NCBI GenBank assembly: GCA_039925145.1
Contig: JBDSZL010000025.1
Location: 1-32,061 of the forward strand
DNA from: JBDSZL01 sp039925145
GTDB lineage: Bacteria > Acidobacteriota > Vicinamibacteria > Vicinamibacterales > SCN-69-37
Direction: 5' to 3'
DNA length: 32,061 bases
Within the stretch, counting starts at the first letter, position 1, and each line of letters starts with the position of its first letter. The translations under genes were made by a program, and so were the position numbers. The notes below the pieces were generated by a model. That model was not told the DNA's origin and ran no database searches. It saw only the letters and a list, made by a program, of their open reading frames with translations. Of the stretch, positions 21,139 through 29,199 are shown one piece after another.

Positions 21139-21843
21139 ATGCTCGTCCTGGAACAGGTCAACGTGTTCTACGGCGGGATTCACGCGCTGCGAGACGTGTC
21201 GCTCACCATAGCGCCCGGCGAGGTGGTGACGCTGATCGGGGCAAACGGGGCAGGCAAGTCCACGACGCTCCGCGCCATTGCAGGACTCCTCACGCCGAAG
21301 ACGGGACGGATCGCGTTCGAGGGCAACGACATCGGCGGTCTGCCCGCGCACCGGCTGGTGTCGCGCGGCATCTCGATGTCGCCCGAAGGGCGCGGCGTGT
21401 TCGCCAACCTGACGGTGCTCGAAAATCTCGAAATGGGCGCCTACATCGTACGTGACAAGGCGCAGATGAGACAGGATCTCGAGCGCGGCTTCACGCTGTT
21501 CCCGCGCCTGCGGGAGCGCGTCAAGCAGCGCGCCGGCACGCTGTCCGGCGGCGAGCAGCAGATGCTCGCGATGGCTCGCGCGCTGATGTCCCGGCCGAAG
21601 CTGTTGCTCCTCGACGAGCCATCCCTCGGCCTCGCGCCCATCGTCTGCCAGACCATCTTTCAGACGATCGACGCGATCAAAGCCGCTGGCACCACGGTGC
21701 TGCTCGTGGAACAGAATGCCAGCGCGGCACTCAAGCACTCGGACCGTGGCTACGTGCTGGAAACTGGCTCGGTGATCCTGCAGGGCTCAGCCGCCGAGAT
21801 CGCGCGCGATCCGAAAGTGCGCGAAGCCTACCTCGGGGAATAG
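21139..21843 (+). CDS. livF: Liv-type ABC transporter ATP-binding protein 2
   Basis: A 234-aa ABC ATPase. It starts MLVLEQVNVFYGGIHALRDV, with Walker A GANGAGKST (34-42), SMSPEGRGVFANLTVLENL (Q-loop region typical of LivF), signature LSGGEQQMLAMARAL, Walker B LLLLDEPSLGLAP and H-loop-type VLLVEQNASAAL (Gln in place of His, as is normal for LivF). It forms the ATPase heterodimer with LivG. No strong Shine-Dalgarno precedes the ATG at 21139; coupling to livG (16 nt between genes) may help initiation. It is the last gene of the operon and converges on glcF with 19 nt between them. Confidence 0.95.
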   Translation: MLVLEQVNVFYGGIHALRDVSLTIAPGEVVTLIGANGAGKSTTLRAIAGLLTPKTGRIAFEGNDIGGLPAHRLVSRGISMSPEGRGVFANLTVLENLEMGAYIVRDKAQMRQDLERGFTLFPRLRERVKQRAGTLSGGEQQMLAMARALMSRPKLLLLDEPSLGLAPIVCQTIFQTIDAIKAAGTTVLLVEQNASAALKHSDRGYVLETGSVILQGSAAEIARDPKVREAYLGE

Positions 21844-21862
21844 GGCGCCCCGACAACTTCAG

Positions 21863-23185
21863 CTAGGTGGTGCGCTTGGCACCCAGTTGAGCATTCCGAA
21901 TTGAAGCGTCGAGCAATTCGACAGGATGCACAACGCGCCATGTATGCCCGAGCTTTCGTGCGGTGGCGACAATCTGAAGGGCGCACCCAGGATTGCCCGA
22001 TGCGATGACATCGGGGTTGGTCGCGGCGATGTGGCCGACCTTTCGTTCACCCAGAACTGCCGCGGTGTCGGGCTGGACGAGGTTGTAGACACCGGCGCTG
22101 CCGCAGCAGATCTCCGACTCCGTAATCTCCAGGAGCGTCAGCCCGGGAATCGATCGGAGCAGATCGCGGGGCGCCTGACGGACGCCCTGCGCGTGCGCCA
22201 GGTGACACGCATCCTGATAGGCCACGCGCACCGGGAGCGCGTGCTTGACCGTTCGGCTTGGCCCCATCTCAACCAGGACTTCGTGGATGTCGCGGACTCG
22301 GGCCGAGAACGCGCGCGCCCTGTCGGCCCAGGCAGGGTCGTCTTTGAGGAGATGGCCGTATTCCTTCATGGACGACCCGCACCCCGCGGCGTTCACCACG
22401 ACGACATCGACGGCGGCGCGTTCGAAGGTCTCGATCGTTCGACGGGCGTGGCCGCGTGCGTCGTCCAGTCGGCCCACATGGAGCGAGAGGGCGCCGCAGC
22501 ATCCCTGCGCGGGCGGCGCAATCACGTCGCAGCCCTCGGCGGCCAGGACGTTGATCGTGGCCTGGTTGACGTGTGGTTGAACCAGGCGCTGCACGCAGCC
22601 GGTCAGGAGCCCCGCAGTGAGCCGGCGAGCCCCGGTCGCCGCCGTACGCTCCGGGGCTCCCCGGAAGAGTGCGCCCAGCGAGACGCGGGGCGCCAGCTCA
22701 AAGGCGGCGCGGATACGCGTAGGCAACCGCCCCATCACGCCAGACGCGTCGATGACACGCCGCAAGGGCGCCAGAACCGCTAGCGGCAGCAGCGCGATTC
22801 GCATGCGTCCGGGGTAAGGCAGCAAGGCGAACAGAGCGCGACGGAACCACCGATCGCTGATCGGGCGTGGATAACGCCGCTCGATCTGCCCACGGGTCGC
22901 CTCGAGCAGCGGGCCGTACTGCACGCCAGACGGGCAGGCCGTCACGCACGACATGCAGCCCAGGCAGGAGTCGAAGTGCTTGACGAACGACGGCGAGATC
23001 TCGGTTCGACCCTCGCGCGCCGCTCGCATCAGATAGATGCGCCCGCGCGGTGAGTCCATTTCCTCGCCGCCGATCAGGTAGGTCGGGCAGGTGGGCAGGC
23101 AGAAGCCGCAGTGCACACACGCGTCGACAAGCGCGGGGTCTGGCGCATCCTGGCCGTCGAAGGCGGATGAAACGACGGCACTCAC
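21863..23185 (-). CDS. glcF: Glycolate oxidase iron-sulfur subunit
   Basis: A 440-aa protein with two 4Fe-4S motifs, C23-x2-C26-x2-C29-x3-C33 (ACVHCGFCLPTCPTY) and C74-x2-C77-x2-C80-x3-C84 (SCLGCMSCVTACPSGV). Two C-terminal CCG domains follow (APPAQGCCGALSLHVG and EICCGSAGVYN, each with preceding Cys segments). GlcF transfers electrons from the GlcD/E flavins to the quinone pool during oxidation of glycolate to glyoxylate. The start is a GTG at 23183-23185, overlapping the glcE stop by 4 nt (GTGA). A longer upstream frame would lie wholly inside glcE. The length and motifs are normal for the family. Confidence 0.93.
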   Translation of the reverse strand: MSAVVSSAFDGQDAPDPALVDACVHCGFCLPTCPTYLIGGEEMDSPRGRIYLMRAAREGRTEISPSFVKHFDSCLGCMSCVTACPSGVQYGPLLEATRGQIERRYPRPISDRWFRRALFALLPYPGRMRIALLPLAVLAPLRRVIDASGVMGRLPTRIRAAFELAPRVSLGALFRGAPERTAATGARRLTAGLLTGCVQRLVQPHVNQATINVLAAEGCDVIAPPAQGCCGALSLHVGRLDDARGHARRTIETFERAAVDVVVVNAAGCGSSMKEYGHLLKDDPAWADRARAFSARVRDIHEVLVEMGPSRTVKHALPVRVAYQDACHLAHAQGVRQAPRDLLRSIPGLTLLEITESEICCGSAGVYNLVQPDTAAVLGERKVGHIAATNPDVIASGNPGCALQIVATARKLGHTWRVVHPVELLDASIRNAQLGAKRTT

Positions 23186-24462
23186 ACGGGGCCTCGGCCG
23201 GCATTGAGGACGCCGTGTGGGTCGAATGCGTTCTTCAGTGCCGCCATGACTGACTGGATATTCCGCGGCGGGCCCCACACATCCACACGCGACTTCAGAT
23301 CCGAACTTCCGCGCATCAGGACGACGTTACCGATCGCCGACGATGACCGTAGCCTTTCGACTGCATGCGCCTGCTGTTCGGCATTCCCTCCGAGCAGTAT
23401 CTGACCGGCGCCAAGCGCTGCGCGGCCATTCAAGAGCGCCGGTATCTCCGCCGTCGCCTCGCGAGCGGCCAGGAGCACTCGGTCCAGATCAGCTGGGAGC
23501 CAGCTGACGCGAACCGCGGCCGCGCGCGTGCTATCGCCTGAGAGCACGGGGACTCTCCGCCACAAAGCGTGCTCGTGTTGACCAGTGACGACGTCGACTC
23601 GACGCGGCGTGGCGCTCACGAATCGGGTGAGCTCTTCGAGCTGAGGTGCGACGCTGCCCGTCAGCGAGCAGCAGCGAAGAAGGATGTGGCGCGAGCCCGC
23701 TGCCGACTCAGCGAGCCCAACGTCGACGGCGACCTCGAAGGACGTGAGGTCGACCTGGCTGTCCATGACTTCGCGGATCAGCTGCGAGAGATCTGCGTCA
23801 TCGGGCGTCGCGATCACGACCGTCCCCGAGTCGCGCGGCAGCGGCGAAAGTTTGAACGTGGCGCTCGTGATCGCGGCAAGGCTACCGAACGACCCTGTGA
23901 GCAGCTTTGAGAGGTCGTAGCCGGCGACGTTCTTGACCACTCGCCCCCCGGCCTTCGCGAGCACTCCTTCGGTCGTCGCCATTTGGATGCCAATGATGAG
24001 ATCGCGAGGGGTGCCGAAGCGGTGCCGCAATGGGCCGCTGTCGTTGGTGGCGAGCAGCCCGCCCACGGTGGCGCCATCTCCACTCGGAGGATCGATCGGC
24101 AGGTACTGCCCATGCCGGGCGAGCGCCTCGTTCAGATCGCCGAGCCGAGTGCCCGCCTCGACGGTCGTCGTGAGGTCGCCGTGCTCGTGGGCGATGACCC
24201 TGTTGAGCCTGTGCATGCTCAACAGCACATCGACATCCGACGGCACGCGCCCCCAGCCCATCTTCGTGCCCGCACCACGAAGCACCACGGTCTGCCGTTC
24301 ACGAGCACACCACGCGAGCACCTGAGCGACCTGCTCCGGCGTATCAGGTTCGGCCACCAGCGTGGGCACGACGCTGCTGATCCGATCCCGGGTCACGTCG
24401 GGACCGCGTAACCCGGCGGGGCCTACAATCGCGTCGAGACCTCCGGCAGGCGTCACACTCAC
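23182..24462 (-). CDS. glcE: Glycolate oxidase FAD-binding subunit
   Basis: A 426-aa FAD-binding type 4 (VAO/PCMH-family) subunit. Features are LRGAGTKMGWG (62-71, pyrophosphate loop), IDPPSGDGATVGGLLATNDSGPLRHRFG and GGRVVKNVAGYDLSKLLTGSFG (flavin-binding core typical of GlcE), with the C-terminal FDPHGVLNAGR signature. GlcE is shorter than GlcD and partners it in the glycolate dehydrogenase complex. The start is a GTG at 24460-24462 that overlaps the glcD stop as GTGA, exactly the same junction as glcE-glcF. The upstream in-frame extension is inside glcD and is rejected. Confidence 0.92.
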   Translation of the reverse strand: MSVTPAGGLDAIVGPAGLRGPDVTRDRISSVVPTLVAEPDTPEQVAQVLAWCARERQTVVLRGAGTKMGWGRVPSDVDVLLSMHRLNRVIAHEHGDLTTTVEAGTRLGDLNEALARHGQYLPIDPPSGDGATVGGLLATNDSGPLRHRFGTPRDLIIGIQMATTEGVLAKAGGRVVKNVAGYDLSKLLTGSFGSLAAITSATFKLSPLPRDSGTVVIATPDDADLSQLIREVMDSQVDLTSFEVAVDVGLAESAAGSRHILLRCCSLTGSVAPQLEELTRFVSATPRRVDVVTGQHEHALWRRVPVLSGDSTRAAAVRVSWLPADLDRVLLAAREATAEIPALLNGRAALGAGQILLGGNAEQQAHAVERLRSSSAIGNVVLMRGSSDLKSRVDVWGPPRNIQSVMAALKNAFDPHGVLNAGRGPV

Positions 24463-25922
24463 ACCCGCTCCGCCAGTCCAGCGCGTTCGGCAGGATGCTC
24501 GCGATACGGCCCGGGAACCTCTCCGCACAGCCGTGGCGTGGGGAAGACCTTGCCGGGATTGCACACTCCATTGGGATCGAACACCCGTCGCACCTGCTGC
24601 ATCAACGACAGGTCGTCGGCGCTGAACATCTGCGCCATGTAGGGCGCCTTGTCCAGGCCGATGCCGTGTTCTCCGGTGAGCGATCCGCCAGCGTCCAGGC
24701 AGTAGGTCAGAATTTCCGCGGCAACCGCCGCCGCGTGAGCCGCCTGTCCAGGCACGCGGTCGTCGTAGCAGATGAGCGGGTGCAGGTTGCCGTCGCCTGC
24801 GTGAAAGACGTTCGCGATTCGCAGACCGGAGCGTTGCGACAGGTCGCGAATGCGGTGCAGCACGTCAGACAGACGCGACCTCGGCACGACGCCGTCCTGC
24901 ACGTAGTAGTTGGGCGATACACGGCCCATCGCCGCGAACGCTCCTTTTCGTCCCTTCCAAATCCTGGCGCGCTGCGTGTCGTCGAGCGCGCGTTCGAGAT
25001 GCGTGGTCCCACGTGTCCGGCAGATCTCTTCGACCAGCGCCATGCCGGCCGTGACCTCGGACAGTGCACCGTCCAGCTCGACGATGAGCAGGCTGGCGGC
25101 CTGCGGGAAGCCTGGATGGACCGAGGCCTCCGCCGCCTGAATCGCGAGCTCGTCCATCATCTCGATGGCCGCGGGGATGATGCCGGCGGCGATGATGTCG
25201 GAGACCGCGGCGCCGCCGGCGTCGATGGTCGGAAACGCGGCGAGCAGCGTCTGAACGGATGCCGGACGCCGAACGATGCGGACGGTGATCTCCGTGACGA
25301 TGCCGAGCGTGCCCTCGGATCCGATGACCAGTCCCAGCAGATCAGGTCCTGGGCTGTCGGCGAAGGCGCCCCCGAGCGTCACCACCTCTCCTGACGGCAG
25401 GACAAGGTCTGCCGCCAGCACGTGATGAACGGTGAAGCCGTACTTGAGACAGTGCGCGCCACCGGAATTCTCGGCGACGTTGCCGCCTATGGAGCAGACC
25501 TGCTGGCTGGACGGGTCGGGTGCGTAGTAGAACCCGAACGGCGCGACCTGCCGGGTGATCTCGAGATTCGTGACGCCAGGCTGCACCGTGACGCGCTGGT
25601 TCGGGATGTCGATGCGCAGCACCCGATTCATGCGCGCGAGGCTGATGACGACACCGCCTGCGACCGGCGTGGCGCCTCCGGAAAGGCCGGTGCCGTGTCC
25701 GCGTGCGACGAACGGAATGCCGGCCTCCGCGCACAGCCCGACAACGCGCTGGACCTCGTCTGCTGAGCCCGGCATGACCACCGCCACGGGTGTCTCGCGC
25801 AGGTGCGGAAGGGCGTCGCACTCGTACGTCAAGACGTCGAGCGACTCGCTCAGCACGTGGCTCTCGCCCACGATCGCGCGGAGCGCGGTCGTGAGGGCGC
25901 CGGTCGTGAGCGGGGATGCCAT
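24459..25922 (-). CDS. glcD: Glycolate oxidase catalytic FAD subunit
   Basis: A 487-aa FAD-linked 2-hydroxyacid dehydrogenase. The pyrophosphate loop RGHGTGLSGGATP (74-86), DPSSQQVCSIGGNVAENSGG and GSEGTLGIVTEI are FAD contacts. HAGDGNLHPLICYD and LTGEHGIGLDK are the metal and substrate-side motifs of the GlcD/D-lactate dehydrogenase group, and it ends with FDPNGVCNPGKVFP. It oxidises glycolate (possibly also D-lactate) to the 2-oxoacid. The presence of glcE and glcF downstream makes glycolate the best call. The ATG at 25922 is preceded by no strong Shine-Dalgarno. It lies 19 nt downstream of the metallophosphoesterase gene stop, so it may share that transcript. Confidence 0.93.
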   Translation of the reverse strand: MASPLTTGALTTALRAIVGESHVLSESLDVLTYECDALPHLRETPVAVVMPGSADEVQRVVGLCAEAGIPFVARGHGTGLSGGATPVAGGVVISLARMNRVLRIDIPNQRVTVQPGVTNLEITRQVAPFGFYYAPDPSSQQVCSIGGNVAENSGGAHCLKYGFTVHHVLAADLVLPSGEVVTLGGAFADSPGPDLLGLVIGSEGTLGIVTEITVRIVRRPASVQTLLAAFPTIDAGGAAVSDIIAAGIIPAAIEMMDELAIQAAEASVHPGFPQAASLLIVELDGALSEVTAGMALVEEICRTRGTTHLERALDDTQRARIWKGRKGAFAAMGRVSPNYYVQDGVVPRSRLSDVLHRIRDLSQRSGLRIANVFHAGDGNLHPLICYDDRVPGQAAHAAAVAAEILTYCLDAGGSLTGEHGIGLDKAPYMAQMFSADDLSLMQQVRRVFDPNGVCNPGKVFPTPRLCGEVPGPYREHPAERAGLAERV

Positions 25923-25941
25923 CGTGTTCAGTCTCGCACGG

Positions 25942-26757
25942 TCACGAGGTAGCCGGCACCTGTCCGGCGGGCAGGAACGGTCGGGTGGACCGGACGTACG
26001 GCTGACGGGCGGGCACGGACAGCAGTCGCCGCTCCGGCCATTGCAGGGCCGTGAGACGCCAGCCGTAGACACAGCCGGTGTCGATATCGATCGTGTTATT
26101 CCTCCAGATGGGCTCCAGGACACGGGTATGACCGAACACCACAGAGGCCGTACCGCGGTAGAGATCGACCCACGAGTGGCGCTGGGCGATGTCACCCGGA
26201 TCGGTCTCGCCTTCGGCGGTGCCATACGCCGCGAGGCGCCGGACCTCTGGTGTGTCGACTCCATGGAGCGCCTCGGGCAGTCCCGTGTGCGCGATCACCA
26301 GGCGGCCGTCATCGAACAGATAGTGGCTGGGCAGGCGCTCGAAGAAGCCCTGGATCTCACTGCGCGACTCGGGTGATTCGCGGTCCATCTCTCTGAGGGT
26401 GACATCGAGGCCGTACACGATCGGCACGGGCGCGCCTGACAAGTACGCCGTGAGCTGCAGGTCGTGATTGCCCGGCACACAGAACCCATGACCTGCTTGG
26501 ACCATGCTCATGACGAGTCGTACGGCGTCCACGTTCTGCGGGCCCCGGTCCACCAGGTCACCGATGAACACGGCGGTTCGTCCGCTCGTCGACCCCCAGA
26601 CGCCGGCGCGGTTCTGTGTATATCCAAGCAGCGCGAGCAGATCGGCCACTTCGGACGCACAGCCGTGGATGTCGCCGATGATGTCGAATGGGCCTCGGAC
26701 GGCGCGCTGGTCAATCTGCGCGGCGGGTGGCTGACTCGTCGATGTGTCTTGCTTCAT
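25942..26757 (-). CDS. PPP-type metallophosphoesterase (ApaH/PrpE-like)
   Basis: A 271-aa calcineurin-like phosphoesterase of the phosphoprotein phosphatase group. Metal-ligand motifs are in order: GDIHG (28-32), GDLVDRGP (66-73), GNHD (96-99), then VIAHTG and VFGHTRV. This is the order found in PrpA/PrpE serine-threonine phosphatases and ApaH/PrpE diadenosine-tetraphosphate hydrolases. Sequence alone does not settle protein versus nucleotide substrate. The ATG at 26757 has GGGAG close upstream. It is divergent from the PPK2 gene, with 49 nt between starts. Proximity to a polyphosphate-nucleotide kinase favours a nucleotide-related role, as inference only. Confidence 0.83.
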   Translation of the reverse strand: MKQDTSTSQPPAAQIDQRAVRGPFDIIGDIHGCASEVADLLALLGYTQNRAGVWGSTSGRTAVFIGDLVDRGPQNVDAVRLVMSMVQAGHGFCVPGNHDLQLTAYLSGAPVPIVYGLDVTLREMDRESPESRSEIQGFFERLPSHYLFDDGRLVIAHTGLPEALHGVDTPEVRRLAAYGTAEGETDPGDIAQRHSWVDLYRGTASVVFGHTRVLEPIWRNNTIDIDTGCVYGWRLTALQWPERRLLSVPARQPYVRSTRPFLPAGQVPATS

Positions 26758-26806
26758 TGCTCCCAGTGAAAGCTGCGCGGTATGGTAGCCCAACACCGGA
26801 GGCCCC

Positions 26807-27718
26807 ATGCACACACGCGACTTCATCGTACCTCCCGGGCGGCCTGTGCGCCTGGGACAGATGCCGACCGACAACACGCCAGGCGTCAAAGGCAAGGCGG
26901 AGGCGCCCGATCTGTTGGCTGCCAGCATCGCCGCACTCGCCGAGCAGCAGGAGAAGCTGTATGTGCAGGATCGCTGGTCGCTGCTGATCATCCTTCAGGC
27001 GCTCGACGCGGCGGGCAAGGACTCAACCATCAAGCACGTCATGAGTGGCGTCAATCCTCAGGGGGTGCAGGTCACCAGCTTCAAGGCGCCGTCGACGCTC
27101 GAGCTCGATCACGACTACCTGTGGCGATCGGTGATCGCGCTTCCGGCGCGGGGCACGATCGGCATCCACAACCGGTCGTACTACGAGGAAGTGCTGGTCG
27201 CGCGCGTGCACCCGGAGATCCTCGCCAGGCAGCAGCTCCCGGATCGAGGGAGCAGAGCGGACCTCTGGAGCCAGCGGTATCGGCAAATCAACGACTTCGA
27301 GCGGTTCCTCGTGGAGAACGGCACGCGCGTCCTCAAGTTCTTTCTTCATGTCTCGAAGGACGAACAGGCCAAGCGGCTCCTGAAGCGCATCGACGATCCT
27401 GACCGGCAATGGAAATTTTCGGTGCGCGACGTCCAGGAGCGCGCGCGCTGGGACGACTATGCGCGTGCCTACGAAGACATGCTGGCGGCCACGAGCACGA
27501 AGCTTGCGCCCTGGTTCGTCATCCCGGCGGATCGCAAGTGGTACATGCAGCTGGCGGTCGGCGAGATCATCGTCAAGGCACTGCAGGACCTTGACCTGCG
27601 TTTTCCCCCTGTCGATGACACACGAAGGCGCGAACTGGCCGAGGGCCGACGTCTGCTCAGTGCCGAAACGAAGCCGTCGCAGAAGGGGAGGACGTCGCGT
27701 CCGAAGGGGCAGCGATGA
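26807..27718 (+). CDS. ppk2: PPK2-family polyphosphate kinase
   Basis: A 303-aa polyphosphate:nucleotide phosphotransferase. Walker A is ALDAAGKDS (about 65-73); the Asp after GK matches the class that writes D-x-x-GKD. Downstream are GVQVTSFKAPS, the lid segment HNRSYYEEVLVARVHP (121-136) and INDFERFL, FFLHVSKDEQAKRLLKRIDD and KFSVRDVQERARWDDY, all in family order. PPK2 enzymes use polyphosphate to phosphorylate AMP, ADP or GDP in the cytosol. The GKD form and lid suggest a class III-like enzyme (AMP/ADP). A GGAGG is 5 nt before the ATG. Its stop overlaps the next small membrane gene (ATGATG/TGA). The Lys/Arg-rich tail is unremarkable. Confidence 0.93.
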   Translation: MHTRDFIVPPGRPVRLGQMPTDNTPGVKGKAEAPDLLAASIAALAEQQEKLYVQDRWSLLIILQALDAAGKDSTIKHVMSGVNPQGVQVTSFKAPSTLELDHDYLWRSVIALPARGTIGIHNRSYYEEVLVARVHPEILARQQLPDRGSRADLWSQRYRQINDFERFLVENGTRVLKFFLHVSKDEQAKRLLKRIDDPDRQWKFSVRDVQERARWDDYARAYEDMLAATSTKLAPWFVIPADRKWYMQLAVGEIIVKALQDLDLRFPPVDDTRRRELAEGRRLLSAETKPSQKGRTSRPKGQR

Positions 27719-27936
27719 TGCAAGGGCCATGGGGGCGGCTCTGGGTCGGGTTCACGGCGGCGTGGGGACTCTTCTTCGTCATGGTCGTCATCGACGCCTG
27801 GCCCGTGCGCGAGTTCGCCGCCTGGCGGCTGATTGTCAGGCTGGTCGTCGTGCCTCCAGCGGTGCTCTACGGCGTAGGCTGGGTCGCGGGGCGTGCACTG
27901 GGCCTGGCTCGTGGCAAGGGCCGCGGGGATGTGTGA
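27715..27936 (+). CDS. Small two-helix membrane protein
   Basis: A 73-aa protein with two hydrophobic helices (about residues 6-29 and 39-62) joined by a short charged loop (PVREFAAWR) and a basic C-terminus (GKGRGDV). No family is recognised. The start overlaps the PPK2 stop, so it is translationally coupled and probably made with the kinase. A regulatory or membrane-anchoring role for PPK2 is conceivable but unsupported. Confidence 0.6.
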   Translation: MMQGPWGRLWVGFTAAWGLFFVMVVIDAWPVREFAAWRLIVRLVVVPPAVLYGVGWVAGRALGLARGKGRGDV

Positions 27937-28045
27937 CAGATGGAGAGCAGACTCCCGCCAGGCGTGATGGAGACGAGCCGCATTTGCCGCTGAGGGCAGT
28001 GCGCTTCAGCAGTTGAAGAGGGGTTCACTCCCCCGGAAGGACAGC

Positions 28046-28810
28046 ATGGTTCGGCAACGGGCGATTGAGGCAGGTTTCGGGGCGCAGGGCACGTTCCGAT
28101 GGCGCAGTCACGAAGTGTCGAGAATCGAAGGACTCAGCGACGCCGTATTTGCCTTCGCCATCACGTTGCTTGTCGTCGCCCTCGAAGTGCCTCAGACCTT
28201 CACGGAGCTGATGAGCCGCGTTCGCGACTTCGGAGGATTTGCCATCAGCTTCTTCCTGCTGTTCCAGGTGTGGTCGTATCAGTACACTTTTTTTCGACGA
28301 TACGGCCTGACCGATACCGTGGTGACGTTGCTGAATGGCGTGCTCCTGTTCGTGGTGCTGTTCTACGTGTACCCGCTCAAGTTCCTGATCACGATCACGT
28401 CCCGGGTCCTGACCGGAGAGCCGCTTCTCATCGATCTGCCAGATGGTGGAACGGCCGCGATGATTACGAATGCGCAGGTGCCGCAGCTACTGACGCTGGT
28501 GGGCATCGGATTCGGCGCAGTGTTCCTCGTGTTCTCTCTCCTGTACTTACACGCGCATCGCCTCCGCGACCGGCTGCGTCTCGATGCGTGGGAGCAGTTG
28601 GAGACGTGGGACAGCTTGCGAGAGTGCGTGACGTTCGCGGCTGTTGGCTTCGCGTCCGCGTTGGTGGCCAGCAGGGGACCTGCCTTCATCAACGTGGCCG
28701 GCTTGATGTACCCGGTTGTGCTGGCTCCTCTCCAGGTGCTCAATGGGTGGTACGCCGGACGGCGCCGTCGCAAGCTCGGACCACGACCCGAGGAGCCGAG
28801 CCTGGACTAA
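28046..28810 (+). CDS. TMEM175/DUF1211-family potassium channel
   Basis: A 254-aa membrane protein. The first helix carries the family hallmark RIEGLSDAVFAFAITLLVVAL (quoted in key residues: Arg26, Ser31-Asp32, Phe35), corresponding to the R-x-x-x-FSD-x-VFA-x-x-x-TLL motif that forms the pore gate in bacterial TMEM175 potassium channels. Further helices include FGGFAISFFLLFQVWSYQY and VVTLLNGVLLFVVLFYVYPL, giving about six in total. A cytoplasmic Arg-rich loop (HAHRLRDRLRLDAWE) precedes the last helices. GGAAGGA at 28035-28041 supports the ATG at 28046 over an upstream TTG. It is 109 nt downstream of the small membrane gene. Confidence 0.85.
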   Translation: MVRQRAIEAGFGAQGTFRWRSHEVSRIEGLSDAVFAFAITLLVVALEVPQTFTELMSRVRDFGGFAISFFLLFQVWSYQYTFFRRYGLTDTVVTLLNGVLLFVVLFYVYPLKFLITITSRVLTGEPLLIDLPDGGTAAMITNAQVPQLLTLVGIGFGAVFLVFSLLYLHAHRLRDRLRLDAWEQLETWDSLRECVTFAAVGFASALVASRGPAFINVAGLMYPVVLAPLQVLNGWYAGRRRRKLGPRPEEPSLD

Positions 28811-29199
28811 GAGGGCGCTCAGGGTGGGTGCGGCGTTCACAACGGCGGTTGTCGGCAGATCGTTTGTGGCGCTCGAACCGTGACGCCTGGAGTGCGCACC
28901 TTTATCTCGAGTGCCCGCATCGCTGCCCCGGATCGGTTCCCGGCATCTGGACCTCGAGCGAGTAGCCCTGGCGCAGGCTGTTGATGATCGGCGCGAATGG
29001 GGGCGGGGGGCACGCAGCCCCCCCGCCCTCGTCCTCTTGTTCACTTTGACGACACCACCAGTCCGGCCCTCGAGCGCCTGGACCAGGAAGCTCTGCGACA
29101 CGGCGCCGATGCCAAAGCGGTGCGGAGGTTGCCAGATAGGACTTGGCTAGCAACCACGTGGCCGGCCGCGGAGGAGACTGCGAGGCGGAGCCGATTCCC
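28811..29199 (-). other. Gene-free stretch with coding-like relics
   Basis: No intact gene. On the minus strand two blocks look coding by codon third-position G/C. One reads SQSFLVQALEGRTGGVVKVN (complement of about 29038-29098), the other APIINSLRQGYSLEVQMPG (complement of about 28941-28997). They are in different frames, and the switch falls at the G-run hairpin at 29001-29028. This suggests a decayed or frameshifted gene end lying downstream of vsr. I do not recognise the family. Both blocks are too short to claim as a gene. Confidence 0.25.
29001..29028. terminator. Very G/C-rich stem-loop
   Basis: GGGCGGGGGGC (29001-29011) pairs with GCCCCCCCGCCC (29017-29028), with one bulge and a 5-nt loop. 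On the plus strand TCGTCCTCTTGTT follows, which is T-rich enough for a weak terminator of the TMEM175 transcript 190 nt upstream. It may equally be a homopolymer-driven relic. Confidence 0.35.

Noticed and set aside
26757..26790. Promoter TTGCTC-18-TATGGT for ppk2
   Set aside because: Both boxes are weak matches, the spacer is 18 bp and the -35 overlaps the start codon of the divergent gene. Not enough to list.
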